A stretch of 64,000 nucleotides of DNA, taken from Cyrtodaria siliqua. Its lineage: Eukaryota; Mollusca; Bivalvia; Adapedonta; Hiatellidae. Positions 55,740-64,000 of this stretch are shown piece after piece. Numbering within the stretch: position 1 is the stretch's first letter; every line of letters starts with the position of its first letter. Both the position numbers and the translations under genes were made by a program. The DNA is taken from positions 983,879 to 1,047,878 of the forward strand of contig JAWPHD010000007.1 of the NCBI GenBank assembly GCA_037043455.1, written 5' to 3'. The notes under the pieces are model-generated. The model had not been told where the DNA came from. It worked only from the letters and a program-made list of their open reading frames with translations, and did no database searches.

Positions 55740-58415
55740 ATTGCATCAAGTTATATTGTAAAATATAAAGACACTTTGAAGTTCTTTAAACATACTAAAA
55801 CATTTTATAAATATGCAATTTCGACAGGATTACAGGTAAGGTTACATAATCCTTCTGTTAATATAATGAATTTAATATTCAAATTTGTTTACTATTAAAT
55901 AAGCCTCTTGCACACAAGTTAAAACCTGTATTTACACGAGGCAATTAAAATACAACACACAAAAAAGGAACAAAATATTATAAGGTATCATAAAACACCT
56001 TCCAACTTGCTGGCTAACTACTATTGTACGACATGTACGGAAAGGTCGCTGTCAAGCTGGGCATTAATAAGTATTGTAGAGCGTACAACTTCAGTTCCCA
56101 CAAAAATGGTTAATATTTTGGAAAATAAATTCAGAATCGAACTTTTTGGGGTTTCAGATTGACAACTAAAAAGTTAAATTTTGTCAATTCTGAATCTTTT
56201 GTTCGCTAAAATATTTTAGTTTTAAGGGACCGGAGGCGAATCAGGTATCCCTTTATGGACCGGACTTATTTATTGACCAATAATTTGTCATTATTTGTGG
56301 TCAATATAACAGTAACTATCTTAGTCACCCATTAGTGAATTGTCATATTTTCATGTTCAAAAAGCACACTAAGCCGTCTTCAATTATTTTGTAAATGACA
56401 TTTCCCCACGTTGCCTCTGGTTCCCATTACATACAAAAAAGTATATGTTGTCCTCTAAAAACAGACCTAACAATATTAAGCATAATCATATGAAAAAAGG
56501 CATATAGCGTCTTTAAACTGCCAAGCCTCATTTCAAATCTAGACGAAGTAAGAGGTTGTGATCTCGCCAACTACTTTAAAGCCCAATGAAATGGTCATAA
56601 TCTTAATATACGGCCCAAATCAACAACTGAACTCAGTACATGTCCACCAACACTAGATATAGCAGCACAGGAGGAATGGAAATACTTCTGTATAGGATAA
56701 CAAAGCCACAATTTCACAATGGGAGATAACTGATTAAGCTTATCCCAAAGGGAGACAAGTCTGGTTGAAAATGAGTCTATAGGAATAAGGTATCTATTAA
56801 AAGGTTGCTTATTTGTTACATTTACTGTGATTGGATAAGTCACATGTCAATTGTAAGTGTCATCCAATCAGAGTAGACATGACATAATATATCCGTAATT
56901 ATCTCCCATTTTGAGACTGCCAGTGGCCTACACCCCTCTATCACCATACATGATAATTGCCAAGACCTTTGCACCAGCACCATGGTTACAGACACATATT
57001 CTATATAAAGCTCTCCACAATAGAACAATGTTAGACTGGCTAGAAAAAACTTCCTGATTAACAGTGTGCTAAACGTAATAGGCAATTCACAGACAAGAGA
57101 ACAGTTCCACTACATATAACCTCTATCTTGTGGTTCTCATGGAAAAATAGCATTACTACTATATATATATATATATATATATAATCAAATTTACCCTCTT
57201 TAAATAGTTCACTTATGTAAGATGGCTATAATATTTAACAGATTTGTAAATCTCTAACACACGGGCTGGGGTGTCATTAAAGGGAGGTAGGCGGGGACTT
57301 GCCCCTGCTACTTTAACTGGTGTACCCGGCTAACTATTCGATCAAAATACCCGGCTTCTCTGCTCTGTGGGCCCCTTACTTGAAAAGCTAAAGGGGTTGA
57401 TGCATCATTTTCAAACAAGATTTATTTCAAAGGGCTCTAAAACTTCAAAAAAGCTGAAAGAATTATCAAAATGCCACGAAAAATAAAGGAGATTTGACTA
57501 TTGAACATTTGGTCAGTATTGCAAAGGAACATAGATGCTGCCATCTTGTAACGATGACGTCATCGTGCTTTTACTATATATGCCATATCTGACTTGTTTG
57601 ATAGTGCATCAACCCCTTTAATGACACCCCTGCAAAACCTTCAAAACATTGTATTATGTAGGTTTCTAGTCCCATCATATGTTAGCAGCACAATTGTGTG
57701 GTCTTAAAATAAAAACATTTACAAGACGCTAGTGTGGGTACCCACCAACTGAAATGAAATAATTTCTTAGCCAGCCACAACTTCTTATATATTAACACGG
57801 TAAACACGTTAAAATCTGCTATCTATCGCATTCATATTTCAACAAAAAAATCCCAGAATAAAATTAATACTTTGATACTCCTTTGAACAGTTGAACTTCC
57901 GCATTATATGGCAAGCGTCTCACTGTTAATCTAACAGACATTCAGGGCGACTTCATTCACACAATTACAACCGTAATATTGCAGACATTAATTCCACATT
58001 TATACAGGGTTCTTTTCGCATTTACACAAGCGTCATTCACCATTTGTACAAGACTATCTCTCGGACATCACATGTGACACTAATTAAAGCGCGTGTGACG
58101 TGACAGACCAAATGGAACATGCTGAATAACTGGTAACTGTGAATTCAATGAATTTGTAGGGTAAGAAATTCACAGTATTCTTTCAATGGGCAATTTTTTC
58201 AGACTTTAGACACGTAAACATGCGGGTATTTTAAACTTGTGCTTTGGAAATTATGAAATTGACAAAATTGGATCCCTCCAAATATCAATAATCACAATAT
58301 TGTTCTAATGATAACATATTTGGTGTAACTTCAACTGTGTATACATGTAAGTGATCAACACTGTGTACTCAATTGTTGGTTATTCACCGATCGGGAGATG
58401 ATAAATGTTCCTACT
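55740..58415. other. no gene seen; mostly single-copy
   Basis: AT-rich with no recognised repeat family, apart from a TATATA microsatellite (57157-57183). A short inverted pair around 56120-56210 (ATTCAGAATCGAAC against GTCAATTCTGAATC) is noted. Open frames at 56595-56843 and 56840-57085 on the minus strand have no recognisable domain. Part could be 3' UTR or downstream flank of the AN1 gene. Confidence 0.4.
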
Positions 58416-58419
58416 TTAA

Positions 58420-58584
58420 CCCTTAGCCCGCTATGAATGTATAATGGACTGTCCTTTCTTTAACTTTAGACCGTTCCATTTATGTTACAAAGAGGTGTTT
58501 TGAAGAAATGACTGATGAGCAGCCTCTCACTATAAACCCTGATCAGCCTACGAGTTATTGTAGTCGCTCTTAGCAGGCTAAGGG
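58420..58584. mobile_element. piggyBac-type MITE, TTAA target
   Basis: Inverted ends CCCTTAGCCCGCTATGAA and, on the right, AGCAGGCTAAGGG are flanked by TTAA at 58416-58419 and 58585-58588. TTAA targets with CCCTTxGCC ends are diagnostic for piggyBac-mobilised elements. 165 bases, non-coding. Confidence 0.85.
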
Positions 58585-59201
58585 TTAAGAGAATAATGCT
58601 GCTATGGCCTGCCATAGCTTCTGCAAAAGTTGGCTTTCAAACAAACACACTTTTAAGAACTTTCAAGTAAATCTTAAAAAATGTCTATATTATTAGTTTA
58701 TTATTGTTTTTATTCCTTTGTTTTGATAAAGTCCACAATACAATTTTAAAATGCTATTACCTCCATTTCTTCTTCATCACTGTAAATGAAAATAATATCA
58801 AAATGGGGTTTTCAAGATTAATGAATGAATCAAAAAAGTTTTGAAAAACATTGCTGACTCCCCAACAACCAAATTCCCACAGAATTGGTAAAAAATTAAC
58901 ATCTTGCCTATTGAAACAAGAGCTAAACAATTTGAAAATGTCTCTAAAATATATTTTAGCACTACGCCATATAGGCTTTAAAATATTTCTTATTTGATTT
59001 GGATTTCTAATATACATATATTAAACCGAGATGCACATAAAATGCCAATTCTTTATCTATACATTAAAACAATGCCACTGCAGAGTTCTGTCCCTTTATC
59101 ACAGATACTGGATTATTTCCCCTAACAAATATTGTAATACAATATTTCAGGACCAATAGTAACGTTTTGTGCGATTCATTTTAATTTGCATTTCTTTCAT
59201 T

Positions 59202-59446
59202 TATATTACTCAAAATTTGCTAAGGATCACTTTTTTGCTTTCAAAATTTCTTGCTGAACTAAATAGCATTATTTCTATTTTACATGAAATCATTTAGGGC
59301 AGTGTATGGTCATGTGTTCTCAGGACTTGATTCAAATAGTGGAATTGTCGAAGTATCAATGAAATTAATATCGTTATTGTGAATTAATTTCTAATAAAAT
59401 TATATGGAAGAATAAAAGTGATCCTTAGCAAATTTTGAGTAATATA
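59202..59446. mobile_element. foldback MITE with ~33 bp arms
   Basis: The left arm (TATATTACTCAAAATTTGCT then AAGGATCAC, from 59202) is complementary to the right arm (AAAAGTGATCCTTAGCAAAT to 59446). TA is next to both ends. It lies about 530 bases downstream of the AN1 gene stop codon on that gene's strand, so it may be transcribed in the 3' UTR as a hairpin. Confidence 0.8.
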
Positions 59447-59979
59447 TAAACATACTGCTATACATTTAAAAATCCTTAAATTACAAATCTGTGTTTGAGA
59501 TATGTCATATTAGCGTGTGTTTTTTTGTAGCCTGAAAGTGTATAATTTTTTGTTTTATAAAATTTTGCAATGATTTACCTTCAAAACATTTACATACAAT
59601 GAACAAACTTCTTGTATCATCAGTCATTTTATTTTGAACAAAATGCGACGACTCGTGATGGTTTTATGGCGATTGATTTAGCAATGAAAACATGCTTCAA
59701 ATACTGACCAAATGAATGTGAAGGTGCTGCTATGAAAATGTAATTCCACAATGAAGAAATGAAATGCCTGATCTACACATGAATTCTCTGAAGCTAACAT
59801 GCTTTTTTATCTACAACATTTAAACTTTTAACAATCAAACCAGCAAATGACAATTTCTCATCCCATTCAAACAGTATTGATAAAACCAAAGCTAGATAAT
59901 CAAATCAAAAATGTATCTATTATATATTTGTATATATCAAACACAAAAAATAACGTCATCTTAAAGGTAAATTGATTAA

Positions 59980-60128
59980 TTAGATTTTCTGCACTTTTTC
60001 ACCAACAATCACGGGATTTGCTCTTCTAATCTGCTCCTGCGCCATCTCCTTATAGTTAAAGGTACACTCATGTTTGTCTGAATAGCGATGTAAACTGCAG
60101 TAAAGGCCTCCGCATCTGCATTCAAAAC
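59980..60128 (-). CDS. AN1 zinc-finger protein, last coding exon (ZFAND5/6-like)
   Basis: On the minus strand, an acceptor TATTTTGCATCTCATTGCAG ends at 60129. The exon then encodes the second half of an AN1 zinc finger: FECRCGGLYCSLHRYSDKHE, then CTFNYK. The C-terminal tail ends NPVIVGEKVQKI before TAA at 59980-59982. The CxCG..[FY]C..HRY...H.C pattern supplies the later zinc ligands of AN1. The NPVVxAEKIQKI-type ending is characteristic of A20/AN1 proteins of the ZFAND5/ZFAND6 group, which bind ubiquitin through A20 and act in stress signalling and proteasome regulation. The exon begins at codon position 2. Upstream exons (A20 domain, first AN1 cysteines) are not seen up to 64000 and presumably lie beyond the window. 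Confidence 0.9.
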
Positions 60129-61384
60129 CTGCAATGAGATGCAAAATAAACGAATTAATGGTTGTTGGGAAGTTTTTTTACATATAATCTGTTGCGCATT
60201 TTTACTATGTAACTGCCCTTATTAACCCGTAACCCCATACATATACTGAAGGAAAAAAAGTTCAGCAAGTTTTTTAGATAAAATAATAGTGTATACAAGA
60301 TATACTGACATTGTTGGACTTTACGGGCTCGTCTCCCAAGTTCATTTATTCATTACGTCATTAAGATATTCGACTGTTATTGATGTGTGTTTAATAAAAT
60401 ATTGTGTCTATGGCCAGTCAGAGCTCTAACCTTAAACAGTTACAAGTTTAATAACTGCTGGAAGTTATTAAAATGCCAAATTATTATCTCCCTTTGGTTT
60501 AGAATAGCAGATACTTTTCCCCAATAACCATTTATAACCTAAATCAGTTACCAATATCATTTGCTAATAAATCGAAATAGTTGCCAAATGTGCAGTGTTT
60601 ATTTGTCTGAATACTTATTACGTATTAAGGATAAATACATCTTAATCAAGATCTAATTAGCTGTTGTTCACTAATTGTCATGTTGGTGCCTACAAAATGA
60701 TTTTTAATGAATTTTATTGCATAACAGTTGGTAACTTGAGAGGCTTTGCGCATTGGATTTTCATGGATGCTCATAGAATTTTATTGTATGGTTGTAAAGT
60801 TGAAGAATCACCCTACCTGGAGAAAATTATATATATACAGGGAAAATTCCTGTACAGAAGATAGAATGCATCTAAACTTGAATGATTTTGTGGGAGTAAT
60901 TGCTTCTGATAACTATCCCAGTTTTAGTTGTTTTTTTAATAACAGTCACATGTTATGAAAAACGTAACTGTTTAAGGTTAGAGCTTTGACTGATGGCAGT
61001 AGTTTCTTGATTTTACAACCAAAAATGTATAATTTCCAGGATGCAACAAAAACTTGCTATTGTTTTTTCCCCTCAGTATATATACAGTACAGCTCACGCG
61101 AAACCCACTTTATTCGATTTGCCGATTTTGGTGGTATCGAGTGCCGCGCGGATCTAAGCGGAGTGAGTGTTTGGACTAAGCAAATCCACGCGGCGAAAGT
61201 ACGCCATTGTCTAGTCACTCGCACTCTTGAGTTACTCCGCATAGAATCCAATTAACCATGAGTGCGCACGTAGAATCCAATTAACCATGAGTGCGCACCT
61301 GTGGTGATTTATTATTGGGGGAAAATCTGAATTTTCCGACAACTTTTCAACTTGTCCAACAGCGCGCTTGAAAAAGTCAATCGC
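60129..61384 (-). other. presumed AN1-gene intron; no further exon seen
   Basis: AT-rich, then a more GC-rich patch at 61080-61300 that ends in a 28-base direct repeat (TAGAATCCAATTAACCATGA then GTGCGCAC) at 61242-61269 and 61271-61298. The open frames here have no recognisable domain. Confidence 0.45.
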
Positions 61385-63270
61385 CACAAACAATCAGGAG
61401 AACTAGCCCGGAAAATGTTTGTGTATCAAAAACCTTTAAAGGGCCATAACTCCACCAAAAATATGTTAACCGGAATGCGATGACGATATGCACAACTAAG
61501 TTTGGTGCTGATCATCCCTGTAAAGTTTCGTTGAAATGTGGGGAGACGTTCAGGAGAATAGTCCAGACAAAGTTTGTGTATTAAAACCTTTAAAGGGCCA
61601 TAACTCTGCCAAAAATCATTCAACCGGAACACGGCAAAGATTTGCACAACTAGACCTGGAACTGATCATCCCTAAAAAGTTTTGTTTTAATCCGGACAGG
61701 GGTTCAGGAAAACTAGTCAGGACAAAGTTTGTTTATTAAAACCTTTAACGGGACATAACTCCGCCAAAATCATTCAACTGGAACACAGTGACGATATGTA
61801 CAACTAGGCTTGGTACTGATCATCCCTGAAAAATTTCAATGAAATTTGGCCAAATGAAGGCCCTTTCTTCTTAATGAGGCCAAAATATAGCATATTTCAG
61901 AAAATAAATCAAGGGCCATAATTCCAGTGTAAATTGTCCAATCTGGCTGGTTTTCAAACTTGTCGGAGCTTTCACTGATAGTAACAATCAAGTTTGGTAA
62001 AGATCAGATGAAAAATGAAGACCCTATCGCATTAACAAGTCAAAATATAGCATTTTTAACTAAATCAAGGGCCATAACTCTGCTGTTACTGGTCCGACGA
62101 TCTGGTTGGTTTTCGAACTTGTCTCAGCTTTCATTTATATTAACAATCTGGTAAAGTTTGATAAAGATTTGACGAAAAATGAAGGTCCTATCATCTTAAC
62201 GAGGCAAAATATAGCATTTTGAACTAAATTAAGGGCCATAACTCCGCTGTTACTAGTCCAATATGAATGGTTTACAAACTAGTCCGCGCTTTCATTGATA
62301 TTAACAATCTGATAAAATTTGGTAAATATCGGATGAACAATGAAGCCCCTATCATCTTAACGAGGCAAAATATAGCATTTTTAATTAAATCAAGGGCCAT
62401 AACTCCGCCAATACTGGTCCAATCTGGCTGGTTTTCGAACTTGTCCGAGCTTTCATTGATATTAACAATTTGATAAAGTTTGGTAAAGATCGGATGAACA
62501 ATGAAGCCCCTATCGTCTTAATGAGGCAAAATATAGCATTTTTAACTAAATCAAGGGCAATAACTCTGCTGTTAATAGTCCGATCTAGCTGGTTTTCGAA
62601 CTTGTCCGAGCTTTCATTGATATTAACAAGCTGTGCAAGTTTGTTAAAGATCAAATAATAAATGAAGGTGCTAGAGTGTTCACAAGGCTTAATATGGCAT
62701 TTTTCAGCAAAACAAGGGCCATAACTCCATTGAAATTATTTCGATCTTGCCGGTTTTCGAACTTGTTTGAGCTTTCATTGATATAAAGACACTGGCAAAG
62801 TTAAGTAAAGATCCAAAGTCCAGACTCTATTGTGCCCATCGCGTCAGGTATACCTTGACGTGTTCGTTGGCGGACGGACGGACTATAAACCTTAGAATTA
62901 CACACACACACACACAGAGTAAAGATCCGATTAATATTGAAGGCCCTAGAGAGTTAACAAGGCGGAAAATAGCATTTTTCAGAAAAACAAGGGCCATAAC
63001 TCCGGTGTTACTGATCCGATTTAGCTGGTTTTCGAACTTTTTCGAGCTTTCATTGATATTAACAATCTGTGCAAGTTTAGTTAAGATCAAATAATAAATG
63101 AAGGGGCTAGAGCATTCACAAGGCAGAAAATAGCAATTTTCAGAAAAAACAAGGGCCATAACTTGGTGTTATTGATCCGATTTGGCTGGTTTTCGAACTT
63201 GTCCGAGCTGTCATTGATATTAACAATCTATGCAAGTTTGGTAAAGATCAAATAATAAATTAAAAGAAAA
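61385..63270. repeat. GGGCCATAACTC arrays (B2 then B3)
   Basis: 61385-61860 has three to four B2 units; 61860-63270 has about nine B3 units spaced about 150-157 bases. A CACACACACACACA microsatellite interrupts one unit at about 62900, next to a GGACGGACGGACTATA stretch. Presumably lies within the AN1 gene intron. Confidence 0.75.
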
Positions 63271-63375
63271 TTGGAATGATTTTTGCTTACATATCAAATA
63301 TGTGATAAATAAGTGGTTTCTCAATATAAGAATATGTTAGGGAGTGTCAATTCAGTCTGAATAATACCAAAATCA

Positions 63376-64000
63376 AGAGGCCCAAGAGGGCCTGTGAACG
63401 CTCTACTGGCTGTTATACCATTGATGAATCGAGTCGTACTACATGGTGTCTAGAGTGTACACAAGGTTTTTCAAGTATTTGACCTAGTGACCTAGTTTTT
63501 GACCCCATGGGACCCATTTTTGAACTTGACCAAAATATAATTAAGACATTTCGACAAAGTTTCATCAAGATCGGGTCAGAAATATGGCCTCTAGAGTGTA
63601 CACAAGGTTTTTCAAGTATTTGACCTAGTGACCTAGTTTTTGACCCTGTGTGACCCATTTTCGAACTTTAGCAAGCTATAATTGAGACAAATATTCTGAC
63701 AAAATTGCATCAAGATCGGGTCAAAAATATGGCCTCTAGAGTGTACACACGTTTTTTCCAAAGTTTGACCTAGTGACCTAGTTTTTAACACCATGTGACC
63801 CATTTTTGAACTTGACCAAGATATAATTAAGGCAAACATTTTGACAAAGTTTCATCAAGATTGGGTCAGAAATACGGCTTCTAGAGTTTACACAAGGTTT
63901 TTCAAGTATTTGACCTAGTGACCTAGTTTTAAACCCCATGTGACCCATTTTCAAACTTGACCAAGATATAATTAAGACAAACATTCTGACAAAGTTGCAT
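63376..64000. repeat. ~145 bp TGACCTAGTGACC tandem array (family C), open at the window end
   Basis: Four units spaced 141-146 bases, each with TTGACCTAGTGACCTAGTTT, TTTGACCCCATG, TTTCATCAAGATCGGGTCAG and GCCTCTAGAGTGTACACAAG. They are preceded by GGCCCAAGAGGGCCTGTGAA. The TGACCTAGTGACC word is shared with the Helentron-like element's core monomers. Confidence 0.85.

Overview
This window looks like nuclear DNA from an animal with a repeat-rich, AT-rich genome, most likely a bivalve mollusc. The genes are intron-containing and sparse, and three families of decayed LINE, mariner and Tigger elements are present. Much of the sequence is made of 145-160 bp repeat families built around GGGCCATAACTC and TGACCTAGTGACC, which from general knowledge are typical of clam and oyster genomes. 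The taxon is inferred; no species marker was found.

Only two host genes are supported. A complete two-exon Cys-loop (nicotinic acetylcholine receptor-like) subunit gene lies on the + strand: exon 1 at 14383-14538, exon 2 at 17613-18770, 437 residues after splicing. The last coding exon of an AN1 zinc-finger protein (ZFAND5/6-like) lies on the - strand at 59980-60128, and the rest of that gene is outside the window. Everything else that is recognisable is mobile or repetitive DNA.

Layout. 402-1689 is a near-perfect 1.3 kb palindrome. 1266-8509 is a 3.6 kb segment duplicated in tandem; each copy carries a LINE reverse-transcriptase relic and a 1.5 kb Helentron-like element with a tandem core. 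9461-12300 is an internally deleted LINE on the - strand. 12908-13810 holds short direct repeats and an LTR-like block. 14383-18770 is the receptor gene, whose intron 1 is almost entirely an 84 bp tandem array that appears to have grown from the exon 1/intron 1 splice junction. 18930-19400 is an antisense mariner relic. 19620-23838 is a 4.2 kb minisatellite of 21 bp units. 24200-29469 is dispersed-repeat DNA.

29470-45499 is a large inverted repeat: about 3.6 kb of shared sequence per arm with a 2.4 kb spacer. Each arm has its own later insertions: a 972 bp element and a 3844 bp Tigger/pogo transposon (itself carrying two MITEs) on the left, and a Helentron-like element on the right. Each arm therefore preserves the empty sites of the other's insertions. 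45600-55730 is repeat DNA with a tRNA-Ser-derived SINE bounded by a perfect 12 bp target duplication at 49201-49466. 55740-60128 is mostly single-copy, probably the 3' part of the AN1 gene, with two small MITEs. 61385-64000 is again 145-157 bp repeat arrays that run off the window end.

The most unusual observations are the splice-junction-derived intronic array, the receptor subunit that has lost the aromatic ligand-box residues, and the nested, datable history recorded by the large inverted repeat.
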